Positions 1 to 7,671 of a stretch of 41,762 nucleotides of DNA are shown here, in pieces. The stretch covers positions 1 through 41,762 of the forward strand of contig JAKSPL010000020.1 of the NCBI GenBank assembly GCA_024404815.1, read 5' to 3'. Positions within the stretch are counted from its first letter, which is position 1; each line of letters opens with the position of its first letter. Source of the stretch: Oscillospiraceae bacterium. GTDB taxonomy: Bacteria; Bacillota; Clostridia; Oscillospirales; Ruminococcaceae. Under the pieces are notes generated by a model that saw only the letters and a list, made by a program, of their open reading frames with translations, did no database searches and was not told where the DNA came from. The position numbers and the translations under genes are program-made.

Positions 1-343
1 CAACGCGCAGTGCGAGAGAATAGGTGCCGCTGTCCAGACGGTCAGCCACAAGATTATCGGGGACGGATGCGGAATCAAAGCCGTCAATGACTTCGTTGAT
101 CGCAACGTCCTTGTCGATCATCAGCGTGTCGTATTCGGTGGAACCGCTGGTCGCGCTGATACCGTTTGCCTTGTCGTAATCCGACACGACAACCTCAGTA
201 TCGCGCTTCGGGATCTTGACCGCGCCTGCGGTCGGGGAGCCTTCGTAATCGTTGTTGAACACAACTCCGTCCTTCAGGACAAGCTCTGCACGGAGCTTTG
301 CCAGAACAAGGTCGGAATAACGTGTCTGTGCTTCATGAGCCAT
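1..343 (-). CDS. major capsid protein, N-terminal part (cut by window edge)
   Basis: An ATG at 343 opens a frame that runs off the left edge after 114 codons without a stop. A GTGAGG ribosome site lies 7-8 bases upstream. The translation begins MAHEAQTRYSDLVLAKLR and continues with a pattern (VFNNDYEG, VKIPKRD, then an alternating beta-rich stretch) typical of HK97/P22-fold coat proteins in Bacillota phages. It directly follows the scaffold gene, which is the normal place for the coat gene. The coat subunits would form the procapsid shell around the scaffold. The family is inferred from position and general pattern; the C-terminal two thirds are not visible. Confidence 0.75.
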   Translation of the reverse strand, partial: MAHEAQTRYSDLVLAKLRAELVLKDGVVFNNDYEGSPTAGAVKIPKRDTEVVVSDYDKANGISATSGSTEYDTLMIDKDVAINEVIDGFDSASVPDNLVADRLDSGTYSLALRV

Positions 344-358
344 AATGATACCTCACTT

Positions 359-907
359 TCAGATTTTCAGATTCGGATTGCGTGCGAGGAATGCAGCTTC
401 CACGCCGCTCAATCCCTTCGGATTGCTGCCGCCCGATTCGTGGACGGCGTTCTTGATCGGCTCATCGCTGCCAAAGAGATAGTCGTTTTCCTCCTGACAT
501 TTCTTGATGGCTGCTGCGATGTCTGCCTGCTGATTCTTGGACGCTTTCAGAGTTTCCACATCGAGCAGCGCACGGACAGCCTTTGCGTTCTTCGCTTTGC
601 TGCCGCTGATCGCTGCATCGAGCGCGGAAGAAAATTCCATATCCGCGATCTTTGCTTCATGCTCCTTCTGCTTTGCGGCGAGGTCGGCGGTCAGAGCCGT
701 GACCTTTGCCTGAAAGTCCTTGACATCGACACCCTCAAAGCCTTTCAGGGAATCCTGTGCGGTCTTGAGCTGCTCTTTCAGGCTGTCGCGCTCAGTCTCC
801 AGAGCCTTTTTTGCATTGCCGATGTCTGCACTGTGGATGTTCAGCAGGGAGTTGACCTGCTCCTCGGTTGCGCCCTCGAAGATTTTTGTGACATCTTCTC
901 TTTTCAT
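359..907 (-). CDS. phage scaffold protein (GP20-like)
   Basis: This 182-residue protein starts at the ATG at 907, which has a GAGGAAA ribosome site. A longer upstream frame exists but lacks such a site. The sequence is highly charged and helical. It has a long coiled-coil segment (about residues 25-100, rich in K, E, A, Q) and a C-terminal region with a SGGSNP turn and a basic end (ARNPNLKI). This layout fits the minor structural GP20/scaffold family, which guides coat assembly and then leaves the procapsid. It sits between the minor capsid and coat genes, the usual order. No maturation protease gene is visible here. Confidence 0.8.
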   Translation of the reverse strand: MKREDVTKIFEGATEEQVNSLLNIHSADIGNAKKALETERDSLKEQLKTAQDSLKGFEGVDVKDFQAKVTALTADLAAKQKEHEAKIADMEFSSALDAAISGSKAKNAKAVRALLDVETLKASKNQQADIAAAIKKCQEENDYLFGSDEPIKNAVHESGGSNPKGLSGVEAAFLARNPNLKI

Positions 908-1043
908 TGTGGTTTCCTCACTTTCAGTTTGTTTTCGCGTTTCCTTTCCGCTCCGTGTCCGTAGTTTTTCGCCGTTGCGGGCAAACAAAAAACGCACCGC
1001 TTTCGCAGTACGCTGTTTGACGTATGGAATTGTGGTGAAAAAA

Positions 1044-1226
1044 TCATGGGTTGTCAAGCCGATAAAGCTTTTCCATGACATTTTCAAAATCAGAGCTTGC
1101 TTGCAGATACGTTTCTATTTTTGCATCATTGTCAATCAGGACTTGGCATAGTTCTTGCAGAACTGCCGCACGATTCACAAGATATTTGCGGTATTTCTCC
1201 CGCGTGACTGTTCCGGTGATGTCCAT
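1044..1226 (-). CDS. small hypothetical phage protein
   Basis: This is a 60-residue protein with start ATG at 1226 and ribosome site AAAGGAAA. It is mostly helical and mixed in charge, with no cysteines or membrane segment and no family I recognise. It lies between the 90-residue ORF at 1244-1516 and the scaffold gene, in a spot where head modules often carry accessory genes. Because the minor capsid protein upstream seems to end in a toxin-like domain, this gene or its neighbour could be an immunity gene, but nothing in its own sequence shows that. The 136 bases between it and the scaffold gene hold no convincing gene. Confidence 0.6.
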   Translation of the reverse strand: MDITGTVTREKYRKYLVNRAAVLQELCQVLIDNDAKIETYLQASSDFENVMEKLYRLDNP

Positions 1227-1243
1227 GATGTTTTCCTTTCAGA

Positions 1244-1516
1244 TTACCGTTCTCCTTTTCTGACTTGGCGCAAATACAATGCCTGTGCCATAAGCTGAGA
1301 ATATGTGACTTCTTCTCCTCGCTCGATGTATTCAAGCATATATTTTGCATCATCATCATGTTTGCAAAGAACTGCCATACCAATTATGAAATCCCGTTCA
1401 TTCGAAATATTCTTGACTTTGTCAATGAGTTCAATGCGCAGAGGAGAAAGCTGTAATTTTTGCAAATATGGAAACAGCGCCATTATTCTATCTTCTCTTT
1501 CCCGACTATTCTCCAT
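1244..1516 (-). CDS. small hypothetical protein, candidate immunity protein
   Basis: This 90-residue, helix-rich acidic/basic protein starts at ATG 1516, nine bases after an AAGGAGG site. Its start lies inside the 3' end of the minor capsid gene (34-base overlap), so the two are translationally coupled. Features include a central segment with HDDDAKYMLEYIERGEE and a basic C-terminus. I recognise no family. Tight coupling to a gene whose C-terminus looks like a swappable toxin module is the usual layout of a toxin-immunity pair. That is the only support for an immunity role; it could equally be an ordinary head accessory protein. Confidence 0.65.
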   Translation of the reverse strand: MENSREREDRIMALFPYLQKLQLSPLRIELIDKVKNISNERDFIIGMAVLCKHDDDAKYMLEYIERGEEVTYSQLMAQALYLRQVRKGER

Positions 1517-2568
1517 TCTCCGAAACCTCCTTCATTGACAAAAGTATACAGATAATCGCCTATTTCCTTAGAAAAGAATAATTGATTCATCTGTATCTCC
1601 GTAATGTTTGTCGCAACCTCGTGCATCACATGGGCATATTCTTCCTTTGGCAAAAAGATAGTCTTGAAATCGGACGGTTCTTTATGCCCGAAAAACTGCA
1701 TATCAATTCGCAAAGGACTGCTGTTGCCTGCTTCCAGTATACCACTTTCCGCAGAATTGTCAAGCGTTTCAGGCGGTTCTGCGAGAGAATCCTCGAACCC
1801 TCTGTCCCAGAAATACACCTTGCCCTGCCAGACCTGATGCGTTGGTCGTGCGCCGTGATGCCATGTGACTTCCACATAGTTCGTGTCGAGTGCAGCCATG
1901 TCCTGTTCGGCTTTCTTGGCGACCACCTGATGAAATCCCGTCATCACCGCTCGCCGCGCCGCGACCTCGATGCGGTCGGTGTGCCCCGATGCGTATGCGA
2001 CCGTCCGCACACCGCTGTTGGTCATCTCGTTCGTGATGCGCTTCAGCACCGTGTTGTAGTCGAACGCGCCCGATGCAATGTCCATGACCGCGCCGTCCAG
2101 CGTCTGCTGATAGTATTCGGCAATCGGATGAAACTCGATTTTTCCGCCCGCTCCGCTCGGCAGCGCAAAGCCCATGCTCTGCGTGATGTTGCGGAATTCG
2201 TCCTTTGTCTGCGCCTTGACAGCGGAGATGAGCTGTTGCAGTTCCTTGTTTTCCGCATACTCGATGAACGGCTTGCCGACTGCCTTGTACCGCTGTCTGT
2301 CCGCGCTGTATACGTTCGCAAGCCTGCTGTCATAGACTTCATCGACCTGCGTTTCCAGTTCCTCTGCGACCTGTTCCAAAAGCTGACGCAGTGCCTGTTT
2401 CGATACTCCCAGCTCATAGGCACGCTTCATCTGCCACTCGGTTGCCGCCGTGACCTCTCCGGCATTCTTCCGCAGCCGCCTGACAATATCCTCCATGATG
2501 CGCTGCTGCAATTCGCGCATTTTTGCTTCGAACGGCTGTGGGATCGCTTCCAGCTCCTGCGGCTTCAT
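1483..2568 (-). CDS. phage minor capsid protein with variant C-terminal (toxin-like) extension
   Basis: This protein has 361 residues. Residues 1 to about 255 look like the phage minor capsid protein 2 / MuF-related head protein group: a helical N-terminus, a central region around GHTDRIEVAARRAVMTG, and the motif TWHHGARPTHQVWQGKVY near residue 235. After that, the usual cysteine-containing end of the family is absent. Instead there is a linker with RIDMQFFG, a type of junction I associate with polymorphic-toxin ends of head proteins. The last 70 residues contain LPKEEYAHV, FSKEIGDYLYTF and FGEWRIVGKEKI. The gene begins directly after the portal stop. The head role is fairly sure; the toxin role is inference. 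Confidence 0.8.
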   Translation of the reverse strand: MKPQELEAIPQPFEAKMRELQQRIMEDIVRRLRKNAGEVTAATEWQMKRAYELGVSKQALRQLLEQVAEELETQVDEVYDSRLANVYSADRQRYKAVGKPFIEYAENKELQQLISAVKAQTKDEFRNITQSMGFALPSGAGGKIEFHPIAEYYQQTLDGAVMDIASGAFDYNTVLKRITNEMTNSGVRTVAYASGHTDRIEVAARRAVMTGFHQVVAKKAEQDMAALDTNYVEVTWHHGARPTHQVWQGKVYFWDRGFEDSLAEPPETLDNSAESGILEAGNSSPLRIDMQFFGHKEPSDFKTIFLPKEEYAHVMHEVATNITEIQMNQLFFSKEIGDYLYTFVNEGGFGEWRIVGKEKIE

Positions 2569-2569
2569 G

Positions 2570-3925
2570 TTACATCATCACCTGCGCGGTCGGCGGCACA
2601 TTCGCTTTCGCGGTCTCCTCGTCCTCACCGTACCACTTCATGCGGTATTCCCATGCGTTCATCAGACCTGCGGCGACATCCTGCATATCCTGTCTGCGCT
2701 TTTCCTCGTCCGTCTGGAGAATGCTGTCCTCGAAGTTGATCTGAAGCTGTGGGTTCTGCGCGGTCCTCCCGAACCAGAACGCCTGCGCGTAGACGTAATC
2801 CTCCAGACACTTTGCAAGCTGTTTCTGGATCGCCGTGACCGTTTCGTACTTGCGGTGCTTGGCGGACTTGACCTCTGTTGCGGTCTTGTCCACGCTCTGC
2901 GGATTGCTTAGATCGCCGTATGCAAGTCCTGTCTGCATCTCGATCAGGCGCAGATAGCTGTCAAGCCCGTTGCGGTAGTTCTCATCGCGGATGGCAGGCG
3001 AAAACTCCTTGAACAATTCCTCATTGCCGCCGCTGAGATTCAGACCGCGGTACAGCCTGCGGTGCCGCTTCGGAAGTCCGAGCACACCGCTTTTGGTCAG
3101 CTTCAGCGCGTTGTCGTCCACATGGACGGCGCGTTCTGCGCTGTCGTATTCGTAGTCGAGCCGTGCGAACTGCCTGTCCGCATCGGAAATGGTGTCGATC
3201 GCACGCTCAAAAATCGAAATGCCTGCCTTGCTTCCGCTGTCGATCGTGTTCGCACGCGGATTGACATAGTACCCGAACGCAGGGCGCGTCATGCCGGGAT
3301 AGAAGCTGTACGGCTCGATGTCTGCCCACTGTGCAACGCTGTCAAGCGGAACCTCGAATCCTAAGTTCTGCTCGGTACTGCTTTTGAATGCGCGGTTGGT
3401 GATCTCCAGACCTGCATCCGTCAGCTTGTGATATTCAAGGCGCGTGTAGAAGTTGTCCCCGATTTTCAGGAAGTCTGGGAAAATGACATCGCGGATGCGC
3501 TTGTCGGAATCATACGACACGGGCAGAAACTCCGACTGCGGAATGAACTGCACCGTGCCGGAATCGCCAAGCGGCTTGATGATCAGCGCACCCGTTGCAA
3601 GTCCTTTTTCAAATTCCTCGCCGAGCCGTGCAATCGTCTTTTCAAGTGCTTTCTGAATGCGCTCGTTCTCACAGGTTGCCGTCATCTCGGACAGTACAGA
3701 ATCCGCGAAGATGGAACACACGGACTGCTCGATGCGCAGGCTGTGGATATCCTCCTCGCCGTCGATGTGCAGCCAGTCCGCGGTGCCTTTGTAGCATCTG
3801 TCCCAGAGCAGGATCGCGTTCAGCATATCATTCGATACACCGAGCTTCACATCGAGTGCTGTCTTGATATCTTTGATCGGGAACAATCTGTTCACCAGCT
3901 TTCTCACAAATGATAGAAGGCTCAT
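2570..3925 (-). CDS. phage portal protein
   Basis: This 451-residue protein starts at the ATG at 3925, which overlaps the terminase stop (TAATG) and has a GGAGGGGG site. A frame extending to 3946 is less likely. The N-terminus (FVRKLVNRLFPIKDIKTALDV) and the body resemble the A118/SPP1-type portal group of Bacillota phages, including a stretch around LFKEFSPAIRDENY and QTGLAYGDLSNPQSVDKTA. That last stretch belongs to the conserved C-terminal third seen in these portals. The portal dodecamer forms the DNA entry channel at one head vertex and docks the terminase. Gene order terminase-portal-minor capsid agrees. Confidence 0.92.
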   Translation of the reverse strand: MSLLSFVRKLVNRLFPIKDIKTALDVKLGVSNDMLNAILLWDRCYKGTADWLHIDGEEDIHSLRIEQSVCSIFADSVLSEMTATCENERIQKALEKTIARLGEEFEKGLATGALIIKPLGDSGTVQFIPQSEFLPVSYDSDKRIRDVIFPDFLKIGDNFYTRLEYHKLTDAGLEITNRAFKSSTEQNLGFEVPLDSVAQWADIEPYSFYPGMTRPAFGYYVNPRANTIDSGSKAGISIFERAIDTISDADRQFARLDYEYDSAERAVHVDDNALKLTKSGVLGLPKRHRRLYRGLNLSGGNEELFKEFSPAIRDENYRNGLDSYLRLIEMQTGLAYGDLSNPQSVDKTATEVKSAKHRKYETVTAIQKQLAKCLEDYVYAQAFWFGRTAQNPQLQINFEDSILQTDEEKRRQDMQDVAAGLMNAWEYRMKWYGEDEETAKANVPPTAQVMM

Positions 3926-5532
3926 TACTGCCCCCTCCGTTTCCATTGGCGGTTGGTCGCATACCGAACCGCGTCGATCATATGGTCATTTCCGTCCGGA
4001 TACCCCGAAATCACATTACCTTCCTTGTCGCGCTCGTACCCATACTCGCGGAATTCCTTTGCTGCTTCCGGACAGCGCACAGGATCAATGACGATCTTCA
4101 TGAGCGATTGCAGCCACTTGAATGAATAGCGTCTGCTTTCCGGACCTTTCTCCGCAGGACGTGCCGCAAGTCCGTATGCGCGGTAGTCGCCGACGGACTT
4201 CTGTTCCGCGCTGTCACAGGTGATCTCATCCGCGGCGGTGATGCCGTGCTGTTCCTGCAAGATCTTCGCGGTTTCCTCATTCGATTTCTTGTTGCAGGTG
4301 AATTCATCCCAGATGTACAGCGTGTGCCGCGCCGCATCGTAGTGGCAGCGCACAAAAGCATAGAGGTCAGGGTACCAGCCCCAGTCTACACCGTTCAGGA
4401 TGAAGTCAAACTCCGAGATCTCTGCATCAGATATCTCGCGCAGTTCCAGATTATCAAATACAGATCCGCCTGTACCATTCGCCTTGCCCTCATACTCGTT
4501 CTCATAGGCTTTCTGGTTCGTGCGTTTCAGATGCTCTGCGATCTCCAGGAACACCTTGCCGAGCCAGATCCGCGGTACATCGTGATAGGTAGATCGCATC
4601 GTGAGCCTGTTTGCGGCAGGCTGTTCGGCATAGCGGTTTGCCCAGTTCAGCGCGGACTTCGGCGGATTGAATGTCTTGAAGATGTACGCGAGATCGCCGC
4701 CTCTGATCGCGGACTGCTCCAGACTTCGGACGGCTTCTTCTCCGCCGAACTGGTCGAGTTCTTCGAGCCAAAGAATGGCGATGTAGCCGACCACAGGCTT
4801 GATGCCCTTTGCTTTGGTCGGTTCATCGCAGCCGCGGAAGAAGATCGTCTGTCCTGTCGCCTTTTTCGTGATTTGCAGGGGAGATTTGCTGAACGTGTAT
4901 GCCTGTTCCAATCCAAGCTGGACGATCGCCCATGTGATCTGCGCGTACACGCTGTCTTTGAGCGTGTTGCCGACCTGCCGCATCACAAGCGCGTTCATAT
5001 CCGGATGCGTTTCGAGCAGGTCAATGATGCTGAGCGACACAAACGAGGACTTTGTCGAGCCTCTGCCGCCTGGGAACAGATACTCTGAATGTCCTTCGTC
5101 ATGAATGTCAAACAGGACAGGCAGAAACGGCGGCGCGATCATTGTCGCAGGGATGCCGTGATAGATGTTCGTGTTGACCTGCGGCGCGTGCTCCGCCTTG
5201 AACTTCTTCTGTTCGAGTGCGAGCTGTTCGCGTGCCACCGACTTGCCGAGGATGTCCTGAATGCGGTCAAATGCCTTGACATCGCCGTTTGCCGCCGCGA
5301 GGAACATCGCCTTTGCAACGACCATCTCGTTGTCCATGTCGTCTGCATCGGATATACCAAGCAGCTCCAGTTCTGTCGCATCCGCGTCATTTGCAGGGAG
5401 CGACAAAAGGAGCTGCATCTTTTGTTTTAAGTTTTTTCTGCGCTTTCTCGATTCAGCGGAAGCCTTTCCGCCTTTCGACTGTTCTTCCACAGTCAGCTTG
5501 TGCGCCTGCGGGATCAGATTTTTCTCATTCAC
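3925..5532 (-). CDS. terminase: fused small-subunit-like N-terminus and large subunit
   Basis: The most likely start is the GTG at 5532, eight bases after GAGG (535 residues). Another GTG at 5601 gives 558 residues but has a poor site. Roughly the first 100 residues (GGKASAESRKRRKNLKQKM, then GDVKAFDRIQDILGK) look like the small terminase subunit that usually sits in a separate gene. The rest is a large subunit: Walker A-like GGRGSTKSS near residue 160, Walker B LWLEELD near 257, an RNase H-like nuclease part with NGVDWGWYPD, a DSAEQKS stretch and GNDHMIDAVRY at the end. It would recognise, cut and pump DNA into the head through the portal encoded next door. Confidence 0.93.
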   Translation of the reverse strand: MNEKNLIPQAHKLTVEEQSKGGKASAESRKRRKNLKQKMQLLLSLPANDADATELELLGISDADDMDNEMVVAKAMFLAAANGDVKAFDRIQDILGKSVAREQLALEQKKFKAEHAPQVNTNIYHGIPATMIAPPFLPVLFDIHDEGHSEYLFPGGRGSTKSSFVSLSIIDLLETHPDMNALVMRQVGNTLKDSVYAQITWAIVQLGLEQAYTFSKSPLQITKKATGQTIFFRGCDEPTKAKGIKPVVGYIAILWLEELDQFGGEEAVRSLEQSAIRGGDLAYIFKTFNPPKSALNWANRYAEQPAANRLTMRSTYHDVPRIWLGKVFLEIAEHLKRTNQKAYENEYEGKANGTGGSVFDNLELREISDAEISEFDFILNGVDWGWYPDLYAFVRCHYDAARHTLYIWDEFTCNKKSNEETAKILQEQHGITAADEITCDSAEQKSVGDYRAYGLAARPAEKGPESRRYSFKWLQSLMKIVIDPVRCPEAAKEFREYGYERDKEGNVISGYPDGNDHMIDAVRYATNRQWKRRGQ

Positions 5533-5635
5533 ATTCACCACCTCGTATTCGCGGACAGCAGAAAGGGCGAGCTGATGCGTGGTCAGTTCGCCCCGAAGCA
5601 CTTGCCTTTTCTGTCCGCTGTGCTTCTATCATACA

Positions 5636-6064
5636 TCATACCACAGTACCGATATGACATTCAATGACATCTTTCGCAGCGAGCAATGCGTTTCCGTGCA
5701 GTCTGATGATCTGCCGCCATGAATAGTGCATTGCAACCGCGATTTCCTCAAATGTTTCTCCACAGATGTACCGCCGATACAGCAGATTCCGATACCGTTC
5801 ATCAGGCACTTTGCGGATGACGGCATCCACTTCGCACATCGTTTTTCTGAGCGCGTCCAGTTCCATAGCCGCCTCGTTCTCCGCATCCACAAGGCGAGCG
5901 ACTGCTGCACCGAGTTTATCGGATGCAGAATGACTGCCGCCCGTTCCGCCGTAGGACGGTGTGATTTTCGTACAGAGTGTCCGCAGCTCTGCGATGTGTG
6001 CGGTCAATGCGTTCGCACGGTTCATGCTTCTTCGGTACTGCATAAGGTATTCTTTTGTCGTCAA
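5636..6064 (-). CDS. ArpU/RinA-like late transcription regulator (sigma-70 region 4 type)
   Basis: This 142-residue protein uses a TTG start at 6064 preceded by GGAG. The N-terminus MTTKEYLMQYRRSMNRAN is the typical opening of this phage family, so the TTG is preferred over later ATGs. The C-terminal half (VPDERYRNLLYRRYICGETFEEIA, then SWRQIIRLH) has the shape of a sigma-70 region 4 helix-turn-helix. Proteins of this group switch on the packaging and head genes, and this gene lies immediately upstream of terminase, where that regulator normally sits. There is about a 100-base gap before terminase where its target promoter may lie. Confidence 0.85.
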   Translation of the reverse strand: MTTKEYLMQYRRSMNRANALTAHIAELRTLCTKITPSYGGTGGSHSASDKLGAAVARLVDAENEAAMELDALRKTMCEVDAVIRKVPDERYRNLLYRRYICGETFEEIAVAMHYSWRQIIRLHGNALLAAKDVIECHIGTVV

Positions 6065-6070
6065 TCATCA

Positions 6071-6148
6071 TCATCTCCGTTCCAAGTGAAGCAAATAACA
6101 AGAATTAGTGAAAGGCAGGTCAAAAAACCGATAGCAAACAACAGCATA
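6071..6148 (-). CDS. possible 25-residue peptide
   Basis: An ATG at 6148 follows a near-perfect AGGAGGTG site by five bases and opens a 25-codon frame (start MLLFAIGFL, hydrophobic, then basic end LERR) ending in TGA at 6071. It lies between the coiled-coil gene and the late regulator. The strong ribosome site is the only argument. It may instead serve translational coupling to the late regulator gene, whose TTG start overlaps the end of this frame. Confidence 0.35.
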   Translation of the reverse strand, partial: YAVVCYRFFDLPFTNSCYLLHLERR

Positions 6149-6165
6149 GAAGCACCTCCTCTCTG

Positions 6166-6324
6166 CTATGGACTGACCGAACGAATCAGCTCCTGCAAGG
6201 ATGCTTTGTTCTTCTCTGCATCCGCATATGCGTCAATCGTTCGATTCTGCTCTGCAATGATATCCTCCAAACGGGAGATCTTGTGTTCAAGCTGTTCAAT
6301 TCTGTGCTGATCTGTCTTTGACAT
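6166..6324 (-). CDS. small coiled-coil phage protein
   Basis: This is a 52-residue protein with start ATG at 6324 and ribosome site GGAGGG eight bases upstream. Residues 8-40 (HRIEQLEHKISRLEDIIAEQ) form clear heptads of a coiled coil with a polar end. Its start overlaps the 3' end of the MazG-like gene (6296). No function is recognised. Short coiled-coil proteins before the late regulator are common in phages of this type. Confidence 0.7.
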   Translation of the reverse strand: MSKTDQHRIEQLEHKISRLEDIIAEQNRTIDAYADAEKNKASLQELIRSVSP

Positions 6325-6736
6325 CGCTCTGTCCCTCCTGTCGTATCCTCTGATTCTGCCGTTTGAGCTTCTGACGAATGGCATCCGCAAGCTCCGCTTT
6401 TTCGATGCCGAACATCAGCCGAAGCTGCTCCAGCATAATCGTCACGTCAGCGATCTCGCCGATGAGTTCTGCATGATAATCCATCTTGGCGATCTGATCG
6501 GGGCGGCGTGCAAGCAGACAGGTCAGCTCTGACAGCTCCTGTATCGTCTGGATCCGCTGCTTTTGGTAGCCGTAATGCTCTGCGATCGCACGGCACCGCT
6601 CCTCGAAGCCATTCTGTGATAACGCATGATGCGCGGTATAGTCATATTCGTACTTGTCACACGGCTGCACATCACAGCAAGTTTTCCGATGCTTGCAGTC
6701 CGCACAGTTTCTGATTTGCAGGTTTTCATCGTTCAT
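6296..6736 (-). CDS. MazG-like nucleotide pyrophosphohydrolase family protein
   Basis: This is a 146-residue protein; the start chosen is ATG at 6736. The N-terminus has a cysteine cluster (NCADCKHRKTCCDVQPCDKY) that could bind a metal. The middle and end follow the phage MazG-like pattern: a helix with IQELSELTCLLARR and then a second with GEIADVTIMLEQLRLMFG, the acidic E..D helix that holds magnesium in all-alpha NTP pyrophosphatases. The family hydrolyses NTPs or dNTPs to monophosphates; in phages it may tune nucleotide pools. The EExxE part is only partly conserved, so the exact activity is uncertain. Confidence 0.75.
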   Translation of the reverse strand: MNDENLQIRNCADCKHRKTCCDVQPCDKYEYDYTAHHALSQNGFEERCRAIAEHYGYQKQRIQTIQELSELTCLLARRPDQIAKMDYHAELIGEIADVTIMLEQLRLMFGIEKAELADAIRQKLKRQNQRIRQEGQSDVKDRSAQN

Positions 6737-6965
6737 TTGGTTCACCATCCTTTTCGTTCTCAGGACAATCTTTGCTGTACTGGAAATAGCAATCATCACA
6801 GGTGCAGTTTTTATCAAAATATTGGCAGTCCTTGCATTTGATTCTTTCGAGACCGATTTCGCTTGCAGGCAAGTCGTACTTGTCCTCAAACGCATCCACA
6901 GCAAAATTCGGACAATCATAACTGCAATGATAATTGCAAAACTTATCGCACTTCATTTTTGACAT
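6726..6965 (-). CDS. cysteine-rich small protein
   Basis: This is a 79-residue protein with 11 cysteines, most in spaced pairs (CDKFCNYHC, CPNF, CKDCQYF, CTCDDC), a pattern expected for a zinc-binding fold. Start ATG at 6965 with a weak GGGTG site; the 3' end overlaps the start of the MazG-like gene by 11 bases. Both it and the N-terminus of that protein carry cysteine clusters, which suggests a shared metal-binding module. No family recognised. Confidence 0.65.
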   Translation of the reverse strand: MSKMKCDKFCNYHCSYDCPNFAVDAFEDKYDLPASEIGLERIKCKDCQYFDKNCTCDDCYFQYSKDCPENEKDGEPNER

Positions 6966-6971
6966 TTCGGT

Positions 6972-7175
6972 TCACACCCTTTCGATTTCATCCAGTCTGA
7001 CGATGCAGACACTTTTTTGATTCTTCAGATCCTGGAGTTCCGCCTGATAAAAGAACTTGGAATCCGTTCGGCGAATAATGCACGCGGTGAGAATATACTC
7101 TGCATCAATTCTGCACCGTGGACTGTTCCAACGGACACGGTGATTCAGAGCTGCCTTGACTTCCTCAATCACCAT
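6972..7175 (-). CDS. small hypothetical phage protein
   Basis: This is a 67-residue protein with start ATG at 7175, overlapping the end of rusA by seven bases. It shows alternating strands and charged residues (AEYILTACIIRR, KSVCIVRLDEIERV), suggesting a small beta-rich fold. Not recognised. Its position in the same run of overlapping genes argues that it is real. Confidence 0.6.
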   Translation of the reverse strand: MVIEEVKAALNHRVRWNSPRCRIDAEYILTACIIRRTDSKFFYQAELQDLKNQKSVCIVRLDEIERV

Positions 7176-7576
7176 GGCTGCGTCTCCACTTTCACGAAGA
7201 TGCCAGGGACACGCGACCAGAACTTCTCAATGATCTCGGAGGAAACAAGCGCGTCATCTTTCCAGAATCCGCATTTTGTCATGCAGTCTTTCAGGATCTT
7301 GTCTAGGTTGTCTGTATCAGGCTTTGTGATTTTGTACTCACCGTTCTGATGATCGTCGCCCATCGGAAAGCACCACTTGACCGTGAGGCGCACCGCCTCG
7401 CCGCAGATTGGGTTCTCAGGCTTGTGCGGTGTGAGATGTGCGGTCAGCTTCGCCTTTGCCGCCTTGACCTCCTCCGAATCATACATGACAGGCTTACCGC
7501 CGCGCACGGTCAGTTTCTTTTCCTGTGCCGTTACTGTCGGTGGAATCATCGGCAGGAAGAATTGTTGTTCAATCAA
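7169..7576 (-). CDS. rusA: RusA-family Holliday junction resolvase
   Basis: This 135-residue protein is about the normal length for RusA. The TTG start at 7576 follows AGGAGGTG by six bases. The signature KPDTDNLDKILKDCM followed by FWKDDALVS matches the RusA active-site region with its conserved aspartates, which bind magnesium and cut branched DNA. In phages it resolves recombination and replication intermediates before packaging. It is the first gene downstream of the repeat-rich gap at 7577-7837 and probably shares a transcript with the small genes after it. Confidence 0.93.
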   Translation of the reverse strand: MIEQQFFLPMIPPTVTAQEKKLTVRGGKPVMYDSEEVKAAKAKLTAHLTPHKPENPICGEAVRLTVKWCFPMGDDHQNGEYKITKPDTDNLDKILKDCMTKCGFWKDDALVSSEIIEKFWSRVPGIFVKVETQPW

Positions 7577-7613
7577 TGTCGCACCTCCTTGCGCGAGTGC
7601 AGATTATAAATCA

Positions 7614-7646
7614 TTATTTTTTTGTGCGGCACTTACGCACAAAAAA
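7614..7646. terminator. bidirectional-looking hairpin terminator
   Basis: TTTTTGTGCG at 7619-7628 pairs perfectly with CGCACAAAAA at 7636-7645 across a 7-base loop. The T-run and A-run on either side would let it work in both directions. On the minus strand it lies downstream of the primase-helicase gene and before rusA. Confidence 0.6.
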
Positions 7647-7667
7647 TATATATTTATAATATATAGG
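7641..7667. other. very AT-rich block next to the repeats
   Basis: A run of A and T only (alternating TATATA type) lies between the hairpin at 7619-7645 and the first repeat at 7672. Such blocks serve as unwinding sites in iteron origins. The role here is inferred from position. Confidence 0.4.
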
Positions 7668-7671
7668 TTCG

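Noticed and set aside
1582-2739. 385-codon plus-strand frame opposite the minor capsid gene
   Set aside because: Arginine-, cysteine- and histidine-rich shadow without RBS; the minus-strand frame has the family motifs and overlaps its neighbours in operon fashion.
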